Shown: positions 43,950 to 55,334, counted from the first letter of the stretch. The stretch is DNA of 64,000 bases from Rhizobium leguminosarum bv. trifolii WSM1325 (GCA_000023185.1 CP001622.1:2604001-2668000), one strand, 5' to 3'. Notes: generated by a model from the letters alone, not told the origin. Numbers and translations are program-made.

Positions 43950-45373
43950 ATGACCGGCGCAAGGCCTGGCAATATCCCGCCGCTCGATCCAGCGGCGGCC
44001 ACGCCGTTTTACCGGCAGATCTACGATCGCTTCCGCGGCGCCATCGCCAGCGGTGTGCTGAAGCCGGGCGACCGGATACCATCGGCACGAGCGCTGACCA
44101 AGGAGTTGGGTCTCGCCCGGGGCACCATCGAGGCCGCCTATTCCCTGCTTGCCGCCGAGGGTTATATCCAGGCCCGCGGCCAGGCCGGAACCATCGTCAC
44201 GCCGGATCTCAAACCGCAAATGCCGGTGTCGAAACCCATCCTGTCGGCCGAGAGCAGCGGCATCGTGCCGACGAGTTTCCGTCCCGACTCGAGCCTGCCC
44301 TTCCAGATGGGCCTGCCCGCACTCGATACCTTTCCCCGCAAGATCTGGGCGCGGCTCGGCGCGCGTTGCGTCCGCGCCATGCAGCCGGCTGACATGGTTC
44401 ACCCTGCCGTTTCCGGCCTGCCGGCCCTTCGCGCCGAGATCGCCGCATACCTGCAGGTCTCGCGCGGCATCTGTTGTTCGCCGTCTCAGGTGTTCGTCAC
44501 CTCAGGTTATCGCCACACCATCGCGCTGATCGTGCATACCTTGCTGAGGCTGGCGATCGGGTCTGGCTTGAAAACCCGGGATATCCGCCGACCCGGGAGC
44601 TGTTCCGGCATATGCAGATCGCGACCGTGCCCGTGCCGGTCGATCGCGACGGTTTGGTCGTCTCCGACGGCATCAGGCAGGCGCCTGGGGCCTGTGCGGC
44701 GGTGGTGACGCCGGCGCACCAGAGCCCGCTCTGCGTCTCGCTCTCCCTGCCGCGGCGCCAGGCGCTGCTGGACTGGGCTGCCGGCAACGACGCCTGGATC
44801 ATCGAGGACGATTACGACGGCGAATACCGCTATGTCAGCCGTCCCCTGCCGGCCTTGCAGAGCCTGGATCGAGAGGGCCGCGTGCTCTATGCCGGCACCT
44901 TCAGCAAGGTGCTGTTTCCAAGCCTCCGGCTTGCCTATCTGATCGCGCCGGAAGCTGAGGTGGCGCGGTTCGAAGAGATGACCGAGGCGATGGCCGCCGG
45001 CAGTCCCGAGCTGACGCAGGCAGTCGTCACCGCCTTCATCACCGAGGGCCACTTCGCCAGGCATATCCAGCGCATGCGCAGGCTCTATGCCGAGCGCCGC
45101 GAGATGACGGCGGCAGGCCTGGAAAGCGTGCTCGCCGGCCATGTCAGCATCGATTCACAGCCCGGCGGCATGCACCTGATCCTGCGGCTGTTAGGCGAGC
45201 GTTCGGACCGCGAGCTCGTGGCCCTTATGCGCAGAGAAGGCCTCTATGCGGAAGCACTGACCGACTGGATGATCGAGGGCGAAGCCGCCCCGGCCCTGCT
45301 TCTCAACTTCACCAATATCGACTCTCAGCGCACCGCCGAAACACTGGCAAGGCGGATTTTAAAACTGCTGTGA
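43950..45373 (+). pseudogene. MocR-type (GntR-aminotransferase) regulator split by a one-base deletion
   Basis: The first frame gives a GntR winged helix (TPFYRQIYDRFRGAIASGVLKPGDRIPSARALTKELGLARGTIEAAY) and the start of an aminotransferase fold up to SGYRHTIALIVHTLL. It then runs into unrelated sequence and stops at 44708. From about 44545 another frame continues exactly where it should (EAGDRVWLENPGYPPTREL) through the PLP-lysine motif AGTFSKVLFPSLR to 45373. One base is missing; restored, the gene would be 474 codons, the normal length for MocR/PdxR proteins. It lies between azoR (divergent) and the decarboxylase-like gene. Confidence 0.85.
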
Positions 45374-45473
45374 CCCGATGTCATGGCCTAATGCAGAATG
45401 CCATTCATGGACCTTCTGATATAGGCCAAGATGCACGACGATGGAGTCCTTCAATCAGAAAGGAACAATCGTC

Positions 45474-45929
45474 ATGAGCAACCGCATCGACTACGCAAAG
45501 GCTTCTCCCGAGGGATACCGGGCTTTCGGCGGCGTCTACGTCGCCATCCAGAAAAGCGGCCTGCCGAAGGAACTGGTCGATCTCGCCTATCTCCGGGTGT
45601 CTGAGATCAACGGCTGCGCCTTCTGCATCGACATGCACTCCCGCGATCTGCTGAAATCAGGCCTGACGGTGGAGAAGCTGGTATTGGTCGCGGTCTGGCG
45701 CGATGCCGGCAACCTGTTCAGCCCCCGCGAACGCGCAGCCCTTGCCTGGGCGGAAACGGTCACGCGCGTCTCCGAAACCGGTATTCCCGATGCGGATTAT
45801 GCCGCCGCTGCCGCCGAATTCGACGACAAGGAACTTGCCGATCTCACCTATGCGATCGGCCTGATGAACGCCTTCAACCGCTTCGGCATCGCCTTCCGCT
45901 CGACACCGGCGGCTGTCGCCAAGGCCTGA
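45474..45929 (+). CDS. Carboxymuconolactone decarboxylase / AhpD-like protein
   Basis: A 151-residue helical protein with the redox motif C-x2-C followed by His (EINGCAFCIDMHSRDLL), as in AhpD-type alkylhydroperoxidases. The rest (VWRDAGNLFSPRERAALAWAETVT) is typical of the family. ATG 45474 follows AAAGGAAC. Genes of this family are often targets of a neighbouring MocR regulator, here the broken one upstream. Confidence 0.88.
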   Translation: MSNRIDYAKASPEGYRAFGGVYVAIQKSGLPKELVDLAYLRVSEINGCAFCIDMHSRDLLKSGLTVEKLVLVAVWRDAGNLFSPRERAALAWAETVTRVSETGIPDADYAAAAAEFDDKELADLTYAIGLMNAFNRFGIAFRSTPAAVAKA

Positions 45930-46024
45930 AGCTGTCAGGCGGGCGCTCACATATGCGGGCGCCTGCTCCCCTCAGAATAAAGCTCGCCGGCCGCAAGGTT
46001 CGGCCCATCAAGGGATTCACAACT

Positions 46025-46345
46025 ATGGCTTGGGCGCTCCTCGGCATCGCCGGCATCCTCGAAATCGGATTCGCCTTCTTCATGAAGTCATCGCTAGGCT
46101 TTACCCGGCTGATCCCCACTTTGCTGACCGTCGTAACCGGCCTGTCGAGCGTCTTTCTCCTGTCGATGTCGCTCCGCACGCTGCCTGTCGGCACCGGCTA
46201 CGCGGTTTGGACCGGCATCGGCGCGGCCGGCACTGCGATCCTCGGCATGGTCGCGCTGGGCGACGCCGCTTCACCGATGCGGCTCTTCTGCATCGCTCTC
46301 ATCCTGGCTGGCGTGATCGGCCTCAGGCTGGTTTCGGGCAGCTGA
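46025..46345 (+). CDS. Small multidrug resistance (SMR/SugE-like) transporter
   Basis: A 106-residue protein with four membrane segments and the essential Glu in the first (GILEIGFAFFMKSS). YAVWTGIGAAGTAILGM in the third is the SMR signature. The SugE branch exports guanidinium; related ones export quaternary amines. The upstream leader has an inverted repeat (CAGGCG/CGCCTG around 45936) but no recognisable guanidine riboswitch. Confidence 0.9.
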   Translation: MAWALLGIAGILEIGFAFFMKSSLGFTRLIPTLLTVVTGLSSVFLLSMSLRTLPVGTGYAVWTGIGAAGTAILGMVALGDAASPMRLFCIALILAGVIGLRLVSGS

Positions 46346-46389
46346 TCGTCGTGCCGGGTCGAAACCGATCCGAGCGGGCGCGATATCGT

Positions 46390-46575
46390 TTAGGGACCGC
46401 CGTCGCAAGCTTTAGCTCTTGCTGCATCATCGAAGATGTAGCTTCCGGACGTTTGGTCCGAGCAGTGGTCGATTTGGTCGTTTGCGATGAACCCCGACCA
46501 CACGATGAGGCCGAGACCGGCGACAAAGACCAGTCCTGCCGCAATTCCAAGCGCCTCGAGAACCCGTCGCTCCAT
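46390..46575 (-). CDS. Small membrane protein (61 aa)
   Basis: MERRVLEALGIAAGLVFVAG begins one membrane helix (to about residue 30), followed by a short polar tail with two Cys (HCSDQTSG...KACDGGP). Start uncertain (GTG 46587 is possible). The tail Cys could lie in the periplasm and pair. No family recognised. Confidence 0.45.
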   Translation of the reverse strand: MERRVLEALGIAAGLVFVAGLGLIVWSGFIANDQIDHCSDQTSGSYIFDDAARAKACDGGP

Positions 46576-46759
46576 CCCGCCTGACACTTTCGCTCACTCT
46601 TCCACCGTCCCGACCCGCCAGGCGTCGGTAGCGGCCCTTGCCTTGTTCTTGCGGCTTGCGCTGGTCAATGTCAATTCGCCGCCGGCACCGGGCAGTTCCT
46701 GTCGCAGGGTGCCACCTACGACAGCACTGCACTTGCCGCCTCGGCCAAAGTCCCGTCAT

Positions 46760-47134
46760 TTGCATAGTCAGGCTGGTTGGATAAACTCCACGCTCGGGAC
46801 CACTATCCAGGAGGGACAGTTCGTAATTTGGCTGATCGTGTTGCCCTTCGCAGGAGTCTTTATCGCCGCCTTGATCATGAAGCGAGGGATCAGACTTTGG
46901 ATATCCATCGCAATCGCGAGCTTAGCAATATTGGTTGGGGCGACCTGCCTACACACCTTCGCCGTCGAGCCTAGCTGTCGGATTGATGAACAGGAGTGTG
47001 TGGGAGCGACGGCGATTGCGTGGCTCATAGCCTTTATTTGGAGTGCTCCATGTGTTGGATTCCTCCTTAAGCTTATCGGCCAAATTCGTGAGGGTAACGT
47101 CGACGATGAAGACAGCCATCATATTCGACTGTGA
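46760..47134 (+). CDS. Small membrane protein
   Basis: Three hydrophobic stretches (FVIWLIVLPFAGVFIAALIM, LWISIAIASLAILVGATCL, ATAIAWLIAFIWSAPCVGFLL) separated by short loops with two Cys, one of them in EPSCRIDEQEC. A TTG at 46760 or a GTG at 46838 could be the start; neither has a good ribosome site. It overlaps the exonuclease gene by 29 bases. AT-richer than its neighbours. Unknown function. Confidence 0.45.
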   Translation: MHSQAGWINSTLGTTIQEGQFVIWLIVLPFAGVFIAALIMKRGIRLWISIAIASLAILVGATCLHTFAVEPSCRIDEQECVGATAIAWLIAFIWSAPCVGFLLKLIGQIREGNVDDEDSHHIRL

Positions 47135-47720
47135 ATTTCTTTGCCTGGAAGGCTCGCAACGCAGATTTTGGTGCGCGGCCCACGATCCCGATCCTATCAT
47201 TGCGCAGATCGGAGCCGTCAAGCTTGGCCTCGAGGGCGAGTTTCCGATCCTCGATACGTATAAATCCTATGTTCGGCCCATCGATCGTTTCGGCAAGCGG
47301 TATCCGCTCGGTCCCTATTTCACCAATCTGACCGGCATCACCGAAGAGGATATCGACACCCATGGCGTGGTCTTGGAGGATGCCCTTTCCGGCGTCGACA
47401 GCTTCTCGGGCGGCGCCCGATTTTGGTCGTGGGGCAAGGACGAGCTGAACATGTTGGCCATTAGCTGCTATGTCGCAGGCATTCAGCCCTCCATCCCGGC
47501 TCGCCGCTTCGACAACGCCGTCAAGCTTCTCGTCGCTGCGGGCATGCCGATCGAGGATTTGGCAAAGACGCCCAGCAACAAGCTGGCCGACTATTACCAG
47601 GTCGAACATCCTCCATTGCGGGGACATGACGGGCTCGACGACGCTCTGTCGATATCATACGCGCTGCAGCATCTGATGAAGATTGGAAAATTGCAGCCCG
47701 AGGTTCTCGATCAAATCTGA
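47106..47720 (+). CDS. DEDD-type 3'-5' exonuclease-like protein
   Basis: A 204-residue RNase H-fold protein. ExoI is FDCEFLCLEG (Asp-Glu pair), ExoII is probably FWSWGKDELNML, and ExoIII is HDGLDDALSISYAL with the His and final Asp. This is the DEDDh arrangement of oligoribonuclease/epsilon-like nucleases. Residues between motifs are unusual, so DNA or RNA preference is unclear. It begins at ATG 47106. Confidence 0.75.
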   Translation: MKTAIIFDCEFLCLEGSQRRFWCAAHDPDPIIAQIGAVKLGLEGEFPILDTYKSYVRPIDRFGKRYPLGPYFTNLTGITEEDIDTHGVVLEDALSGVDSFSGGARFWSWGKDELNMLAISCYVAGIQPSIPARRFDNAVKLLVAAGMPIEDLAKTPSNKLADYYQVEHPPLRGHDGLDDALSISYALQHLMKIGKLQPEVLDQI

Positions 47721-47746
47721 GGACAGAGAGAGCGTCATGATCCTCC

Positions 47747-48610
47747 CTACCGCGCAAACTTGCGAGCGCCGGCGACGCAGAGGATGACGGCAACGGTCAC
47801 TGCGAGCATTGCCCAGGTCACGGGCTCGTGCAGCAGGGTTGCGGCGAGCGCCAGGCCGAAGAACGGCTGGAGCAGCTGCAGTTGTCCGACGGCGGCGATG
47901 CCGCCCTGCGACAGGCCGCGATACCAGAAGATGAAGCCGATCAGCATGGAAAACAGCGAGACATAGGCAAGGCCGAGCAGCGCCGGCGCTTCAATGCCCG
48001 AGAAGGTCTCCGGCCGATGAAAAAGCGCGACTGCGACCGTCACCGGCAGCGACAACACGAGCGCCCAGGAAATCACCTGCCACCCGCCGAGCGTGCGCGA
48101 AAGCCTGCCGCCTTCGGCATAGCCGAGGCCGCAAACGATGACCGCCGCCAGCATCAGCAGATCGCCGACCGGCGAGGCCGTCAGGCCCTGTGTCAATGCG
48201 AATCCCGCCACCAGCGCGCTGCCGAGAACGGAAAAGGCCCAGAATGCCGGCTTCGGCCGTTCTCCGCCACGGATCACGCCGAAGATCGCGGTTGCGAGCG
48301 GCAGCAGGCCGATGAAGACGATCGAATGGGCTGAGGTGACATGCTGCAGCGCCAACGCCGTCAGCAGGGGGAAACCGACCACGACGCCGAGCGCGACGAC
48401 GGCCAGGGAGAGAATATCACCTCGGCTCGGCCGCTTCTCTCTGAAAGCGATCAGCAGGCCGAGGGCGAGGAAGCCGGCGATCGCCGCGCGCGCCACGGTG
48501 AGGAAGACGGGATCGAACTGCATCACCGCCACGCGTGTCGCCGGCAGCGATCCGCTGAAGATCACCACCCCGATAAAACCATTGATCCATCCCGATGCCA
48601 TGCGGTCCAT
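47747..48610 (-). CDS. EamA/DMT-family transporter
   Basis: A 287-residue exporter with ten membrane segments in two EamA halves (FIGVVIFSGSLPATRVAVMQFDPVFLTVARAAIAG; ALLGLAYVSLFSMLIGFIFWYRGLSQGGIAAVGQLQLLQPFFG). Substrates of such carriers are amino acids or other metabolites. It is divergent from a MocR regulator, which is a typical pairing for vitamin- or amino-acid-linked exporters. GGAGTGC lies upstream of ATG 48610. Confidence 0.88.
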   Translation of the reverse strand: MDRMASGWINGFIGVVIFSGSLPATRVAVMQFDPVFLTVARAAIAGFLALGLLIAFREKRPSRGDILSLAVVALGVVVGFPLLTALALQHVTSAHSIVFIGLLPLATAIFGVIRGGERPKPAFWAFSVLGSALVAGFALTQGLTASPVGDLLMLAAVIVCGLGYAEGGRLSRTLGGWQVISWALVLSLPVTVAVALFHRPETFSGIEAPALLGLAYVSLFSMLIGFIFWYRGLSQGGIAAVGQLQLLQPFFGLALAATLLHEPVTWAMLAVTVAVILCVAGARKFAR

Positions 48611-48700
48611 GATGCGCTGCACTCCTTCATTCTCTCACTCTTATCAGCCAACACGGATGGCCATGACAGTGACAGTCTGATACGATTTTGCGAAACTGTA

Positions 48701-50110
48701 ATGGTTCAGAAAGCAATACAGATGAGCGAAGGACGCACACGCGTAGAGATGGTCGTCGCGACGATCAGGCAGCGCATCGCCGGGCGCAGCCTGACGCCGG
48801 GCGCAAGGCTACCTTCCGTCCGAGGGCTGGCTGCGACGTTGAAGCTCTCAACTTCGACCGTCGTCGACGCTTACGAACGCTTGATCGCCGAAGGCGCGAT
48901 CCTGGCGAGACCAGGCTCGGGATTCTACGTCGCCAACCAGGTAGCGCCCTTTGCGCTTGCCGAGGCCGGGCCGAAGCTCGACCGCGCGGTCGACCCGTTC
49001 TGGATATCGCGGCAATCGCTGGAGGCCGGCGAAGCCGACCTGAAGCCCGGCTGCGGCTGGCTGCCGCCCTCCTGGCTGCCGGGGGAGGGCATGCGCCGCG
49101 GGCTCAGAACACTTTCGCGCGCTGACGGGCCGGCGCTTGCCGACTACGGCTCGCCGCTCGGCCTGCCGCAACTGCGCCAGCTGATTTCCCGCCGCATGGG
49201 CGAACGGGGGATCGAAGCCTCCCCGGATCAAATCATGCTGGCCGATTCCGGCACGCAGGCAATCGATCTGCTCTGCCGTTTTCTGTTGGAACCCGGCGAC
49301 ACGGTGCTGGTCGACGATCCCTGCTATTTCAATTTCCATGCATTGCTGCGCGCCCATCGGGCAAAGATCGTCAGCGTGCCCTACACCGCGTCCGGTCCCG
49401 ACATCGAGCTGTTTGCGCAAGTCGTCGCCGATGAGCGTCCGCGGCTCTACATCACCAACTCCGCCATCCACAATCCGACCGGCGCAACCTTGTCTCCTGT
49501 TACGGCTCACCGGGTTCTAAAACTCGCCGACCAGTTCGACCTGACCATCATCGAGGACGATATCTTTGCCGATTTCGAGCACACGCCAGCACCCCGCCTC
49601 GCTGCCTTCGACGGGCTCGAGCGCGTCATCCACATCGGCAGCTTCTCGAAAACCCTGTCGGCCTCGGCCCGCTGCGGTTTCGTCGTGGCGAAACCGGAAT
49701 GGATCGACGGCCTGACAGACCTGAAGATCGCCACCTCCTTCGGCGGCGGCCGGCTGACAGCGGAACTGGTGCTAAACGTCTTGAGCGACGGCAGCTATCG
49801 CAAACACATGGAGACGCTGAGACACCGGCTCTCCCGAGCGATGAGTGAGGTCTCGGCCAAGCTGAAGCACCTCGGCATAACGCCCTGGCTGGAGCCCCAG
49901 GCCGGAATGTTCCTCTGGTGCCGGCTGCCCGACGGCATCGATGCGGCTGATGTGGCGCGCGCCGCATTGGAAGAGAGGATCGTTTTGGCTCCCGGAAACG
50001 CATTCAGCCTGTCGCAATCGGCAACCAATTTCATGCGCTTCAACGTGTCTCAGGCGCTCGATCCAAGGGTGTTCGAGGTGCTGGGTGATGCGCTGGCAAG
50101 AAGAGGATAA
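48701..50110 (+). CDS. MocR-type GntR/aminotransferase regulator
   Basis: A 469-residue fusion. The N-terminal GntR winged helix (VVATIRQRIAGRSLTPGARLPSVRGLAATLKLSTSTVVDAYERLIAEG) is followed by a full fold-type I aminotransferase domain with the PLP lysine in IGSFSKTLSASARCGFV. It regulates the divergent EamA exporter by inference; direct repeats of ACAGT flank the 90-bp gap. A frame continuing further upstream is a shadow of the exporter gene. Confidence 0.92.
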   Translation: MVQKAIQMSEGRTRVEMVVATIRQRIAGRSLTPGARLPSVRGLAATLKLSTSTVVDAYERLIAEGAILARPGSGFYVANQVAPFALAEAGPKLDRAVDPFWISRQSLEAGEADLKPGCGWLPPSWLPGEGMRRGLRTLSRADGPALADYGSPLGLPQLRQLISRRMGERGIEASPDQIMLADSGTQAIDLLCRFLLEPGDTVLVDDPCYFNFHALLRAHRAKIVSVPYTASGPDIELFAQVVADERPRLYITNSAIHNPTGATLSPVTAHRVLKLADQFDLTIIEDDIFADFEHTPAPRLAAFDGLERVIHIGSFSKTLSASARCGFVVAKPEWIDGLTDLKIATSFGGGRLTAELVLNVLSDGSYRKHMETLRHRLSRAMSEVSAKLKHLGITPWLEPQAGMFLWCRLPDGIDAADVARAALEERIVLAPGNAFSLSQSATNFMRFNVSQALDPRVFEVLGDALARRG

Positions 50111-50188
50111 TGGAAAGTGGGCGGTAACGGATCAAGCACCCTCTTCTCGCGGCGTCCACCAACGCTGATTGTTTAGGAACGGTATTCA

Positions 50189-50282
50189 CCAACGTCCCTC
50201 ATCCTGAGGCTCGTAGCCCGGAGGGCGAAGCCTCGAAGGAGACGCCGCAACGCAGCTCCTTGCATGCGTCCACGCCGGCGCG
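50189..50282. repeat. RIME-like repeat, copy 2 (inverted relative to copy 1)
   Basis: Matches 4525-4620 in reverse complement, with the uninterrupted site CTCATCCTGAGG at 50199-50213. A third, incomplete copy begins at 50289 and is cut by the IS110 element at the base after CCTC. The gap 50111-50325 holds only these repeats. Confidence 0.75.
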
Positions 50283-50325
50283 CCCGCCCCGGTCCTTCGA
50301 GGCTCCGGCCCTTGGCCTGCGCACC

Positions 50326-51873
<1,548 letters not shown>

Positions 51874-53634
51874 TTAAGCTGCGACTTGTTGATCCGACAA
51901 TAGAAACTCTATTGGCAGAAGAATGGTGAATGTTGTGCCTTTGCCGAGCTCGCTCGTCACCTCGACGGTGCCGCCATGCAGTTCGACGACCTGCTTGACG
52001 ACGTTGAGGCCGATGCCGGTTCCGGCAATGCCCGTCGCGCTGCAGGCGCGATAATAGGGCTGGAAAAGCTTCGGCAGATCCTCCGCATCCATGCCGATAC
52101 CACTGTCGGAGATGGCGATCTCCACCGTTTTCTCGTCGGCCCGGGCGCGAACATGAATGTCAGGCGCGTTGGGCGAATATTTGACGGCGTTCGAAATCAG
52201 GTTGGTGAAGACCTGTTCCATGGCGCTGCGGTCGAACGTCAATATGTCAGGTATGGGCTCGAGATCGAGATGGAACACATGCGAGCGGCTGAGGTGGCGC
52301 TGCCTGTCGCAGCAGCTGACGAGCAGGGCTTTCAGATCGCCTTCGCTGCGCTTTAGTGTGATCTGTCCGGTTTCGAGCCGGCCGCTGGCGAGAATACTCT
52401 CCATCAGATCCACCATGCGCACGACCGCACTGCGGATCACGCCGGCTTTTTCGTGAACGTAATCACCGCTGACGTTGGTCGTCGAGCGGCAGAGCCGCTG
52501 GGCAGCGGCGTCGATGATGGCGAGCGGCGTGCGAAACTCGTGCGAGGCCATGGCGACGAACTGCCGCTGAAGCGCATTCACCTGCCGTTCGTGCACCAGC
52601 AGGCGGTCCAGTTCCTCTCTCTGCCTTTCGATCTCGGCCGTTCGATCGGCCACCATCTCTTCCAGATGGTGGCGGTGGTGGGTGAGCTGCGCCTGGCTGT
52701 CCAGCAGGGTCAGCGAGGTGCGATGCAGACCTCGTCCGAGCCAGAACACGACGGTGATCAGCAGCCCCAGGCAGCCGAGCCCCGCCGGCGCGATCTGCTG
52801 CAGCAGCATGAAGCCGGGCCGGATAGGCGGCCACACGAAATAGCCGATCGTGCCGCCGTCATGGGACGACACAGGCACTTGCGCCCGCTCGTCCTCACCT
52901 TTCGAAGGCGCGAAATTCAAGCCTTCGAGCAGCGCATGATGCGCGATACTTTCGGCGGTCTTTCCATCGATGAACTTGACCGAGACGGCGATGAATTCCT
53001 GGCCCGCCTCGATCTGCATCCTGGCCGAGCTCGGCAGAATGGGACGCGCGCTTGTTATCGCCGGCCTGTTGCCGATCATGATCGTCCGAACCGTGGCCAG
53101 TTGACCAAGCGCTTCGGCGCCGGGTTTTGCAGCCCGCTCGACGAGAGCGGCGCGCATCTCTCCGGCAAGAGCGGTCATTTCATGGCCGTCGTCGTCACCG
53201 AGCCGCGGCGGCATGGCATCCGCGCCGTCGCGGAACGCAAACATCAGGCGATTGGTATCGTCGAAGATATAGGTTCTGTCGTGCCCGAAATACTGGCTCG
53301 TCCACCGACCGACATTGTCGAGCAGCCATTCATGGTTCCGCTGCTTGGCATAGAGGAAGGCGTCATCCCATTTGGTGACGCTTTCCTGTTCCCGGGGAAG
53401 TGCCGCGATCTGCTCTTCCAATCCTTGGCGGACGAAGTCGGCCTGCCGGCGCAACGAGAGATCATCGACCTTCACCGCGGCGAGCCACGCAAATCCGCAC
53501 AGCAACGCAGCCGCCGCGCAGGTGAGCGTCACCAAGACGAATGTGATGTGGGATGTGAGCCCGACCTTCAATATCTGCAACCTTTTGATGGCGCCTGCTG
53601 CCGAGAAATTGACACGCAAAGGTTGACGGACCAT
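51874..53634 (-). CDS. Membrane sensor histidine kinase with CHASE4-like domain
   Basis: A 586-residue kinase. Two membrane segments (about 28-52 and 276-300) enclose a periplasmic CHASE4-type domain (TKWDDAFLYAKQRNHEWLLDNVGRW...GHDRTYIFD). A coiled coil (HHLEEMVADRTAEIERQREELDRLL) leads to the kinase core: H-box MASHEFRTPLA, N-box FTNLISNAVKYSP, G1 ISDSGIGM, G2 GTGIGLNVV. It pairs with the adjacent single-domain receiver. The signal is unknown. Confidence 0.9.
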   Translation of the reverse strand: MVRQPLRVNFSAAGAIKRLQILKVGLTSHITFVLVTLTCAAAALLCGFAWLAAVKVDDLSLRRQADFVRQGLEEQIAALPREQESVTKWDDAFLYAKQRNHEWLLDNVGRWTSQYFGHDRTYIFDDTNRLMFAFRDGADAMPPRLGDDDGHEMTALAGEMRAALVERAAKPGAEALGQLATVRTIMIGNRPAITSARPILPSSARMQIEAGQEFIAVSVKFIDGKTAESIAHHALLEGLNFAPSKGEDERAQVPVSSHDGGTIGYFVWPPIRPGFMLLQQIAPAGLGCLGLLITVVFWLGRGLHRTSLTLLDSQAQLTHHRHHLEEMVADRTAEIERQREELDRLLVHERQVNALQRQFVAMASHEFRTPLAIIDAAAQRLCRSTTNVSGDYVHEKAGVIRSAVVRMVDLMESILASGRLETGQITLKRSEGDLKALLVSCCDRQRHLSRSHVFHLDLEPIPDILTFDRSAMEQVFTNLISNAVKYSPNAPDIHVRARADEKTVEIAISDSGIGMDAEDLPKLFQPYYRACSATGIAGTGIGLNVVKQVVELHGGTVEVTSELGKGTTFTILLPIEFLLSDQQVAA

Positions 53635-53703
53635 GAATTATGCGCTCCCGTGAAGGTCTGTGGCAGGTCCCCATAGGCATCGCAATCGTTGAAGGAGAAG
53701 CAC

Positions 53704-54240
53704 GTGGATGCAGCAGCATCGTCGGACACCTCAGGCATCAGGATCGAGCCGATCGCTACCGCCCATATCGACAGCTTTCATCATGCGCTCGACGTTGTCG
53801 CGCGGGAGAAAAAATACCTGTCCATGCTGGAAGCGACTCCGCTGCCGCAGACGCGTGAATTCGTGATGGGCATGATTGCGAAACGCAATCCGCAATTCGT
53901 TGCCACCGCTCAAGACAAGGTCGTCGGTTGGTGCGATATCAGCCGGCATTTCTTCCCGTCGCACGCCCATCGCGGAAACCTCGGAATGGGAATCCTTCCA
54001 GCTTATCGGGGCAAAGGTCTCGGACGCATGTTGATCGAGACCACATTGAGAGCGGCGCAGAAAAGCGGGTTTGCCAGGGTTGAACTCGATGTTTATGAAG
54101 ACAACGCCCGTGCTATCGCTCTCTACGAAAAGATGGAATTTGCCCGCGAAGGCATCGTCCGACATGCGGCACGCATCGACGGTCGGTTCATCGATGCGAT
54201 CAGCATGGCGCTTTTGTTCGACGAGCGCGGCGCGGCATAG
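53704..54240 (+). CDS. GNAT-family N-acetyltransferase
   Basis: A 178-residue acetyltransferase with the acetyl-CoA motif A (LGMGILPAYRGKGLGRMLIETTLRAAQ, R-x2-G-x-G/A) and motif B (ARVELDVYEDNARAIALYEKMEFAREG). The substrate is unknown; the pattern resembles RimI/phosphinothricin-type members. The GTG start at 53704 has AAGGAG six bases upstream. Confidence 0.9.
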   Translation: MDAAASSDTSGIRIEPIATAHIDSFHHALDVVAREKKYLSMLEATPLPQTREFVMGMIAKRNPQFVATAQDKVVGWCDISRHFFPSHAHRGNLGMGILPAYRGKGLGRMLIETTLRAAQKSGFARVELDVYEDNARAIALYEKMEFAREGIVRHAARIDGRFIDAISMALLFDERGAA

Positions 54241-54394
54241 ATCCAGGTATCGCCGAGAATTTTTGAATGAGTCCAGCTGACTCCCGTGCCCCGGATGTTC
54301 ATCATTTCCACCGGGAGTTGGAACAAATGCTCTTTCACGCGATTAGTCCCATGCGAATGCGCCGCCATGCATCGGGCTCAGCGAGGAGGCAGCC

Positions 54395-55267
54395 ATGCAC
54401 TTCACCCGCCGGCAATTTGCAGCGCTTGCAGCCGTAGTTTTCCTACCAGGGATGCCACGCGCAGCAGACGAGGAGAACGCCCTCTTCTGGCGCGCCAAAT
54501 CCCCCGCGAATGACCATGTACTTTTTGGCTACGTGCGCATCCGCGCCGACGCTTTTCCTGACATCGTTACCGAGGGAAAACGCCTGATCGATCAATCGAA
54601 GAAGGTGCTGATCGACGTCAATCCCAGCCTTATCCTGTCTACTACCAAGTTCAAGAACAGCGATATCACGCCGGTCTTGTCAGGTTTGACGCCATCCGGT
54701 CAGGACGAGTTCAAGACAATCCTTTCGACATCCCCGGCAAAGGGAGCGATCGCAAAGCTTTCCGGTTTCGAGGCGAGCCTGCTCCTCATCGGCGAAGGAC
54801 AGCATGCCTTCGCCCCAGACGCGCCGAGCATCGGCCTGGCGCTTGCGAAGTATGGCGCATCGATCGGGCGCGATGTGGAGACGCTTGCCGCCGACGGGGA
54901 AATGCAGGCCATGCAGAAGCCATTGACGCTCGAAACGGTCAATTCGGTCGGCCCCGCCTCGATCATCTACCTTCTCGAGCTGCGCCGCCGGATCGGACCG
55001 ATCGGCGCCTATTTCGACGAGCTGTACAAGGCTCGAAAAAGTGGTGAGATTGCAAGCCTCGGAGAGGAAATCACCGCCAGAGGCATCGTGACGCCCACCG
55101 ACCTCATCGATGCGGACAAGTTGCGCGCGCTTCTGATCGAGCGGATCACAAATCTGCCGGCAGGCACCAACGCTTTCGTCATCCTGCCGATAGGCCTTTT
55201 GAACGGTCCTTACAGCATTCTCAGCGAACTCCGCTCCCGCGGAGCAGAGGTGTCAGCAATCGGCTGA
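54395..55267 (+). CDS. TraB/GumN-like secreted protein
   Basis: A 290-residue protein with a signal peptide (MHFTRRQFAALAAVVFLPGM, cleavage near RAAD). The mature part fits the TraB/PrgY/GumN family: a GYVRIRADAFPD segment, an early catalytic-type region around VLIDVNPS, and a late NAFVILPIGLLNGPYSI. The family is thought to be metalloprotease-like, but the expected GxxH and Glu motifs are not clear here, so activity is doubtful. Confidence 0.6.
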   Translation: MHFTRRQFAALAAVVFLPGMPRAADEENALFWRAKSPANDHVLFGYVRIRADAFPDIVTEGKRLIDQSKKVLIDVNPSLILSTTKFKNSDITPVLSGLTPSGQDEFKTILSTSPAKGAIAKLSGFEASLLLIGEGQHAFAPDAPSIGLALAKYGASIGRDVETLAADGEMQAMQKPLTLETVNSVGPASIIYLLELRRRIGPIGAYFDELYKARKSGEIASLGEEITARGIVTPTDLIDADKLRALLIERITNLPAGTNAFVILPIGLLNGPYSILSELRSRGAEVSAIG

Positions 55268-55334
55268 ACCCGGTCTTGAGCAATTCCGGGGATCGCGACA
55301 TGAATGCCCAGGCTCCTTTCGCCCGGCCACTCTC

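Noticed and set aside
45930..46024. Possible guanidine riboswitch before the SMR gene
   Set aside because: The leader has one inverted repeat but none of the paired ACGR loops or the ykkC-type conserved core that I could recognise.
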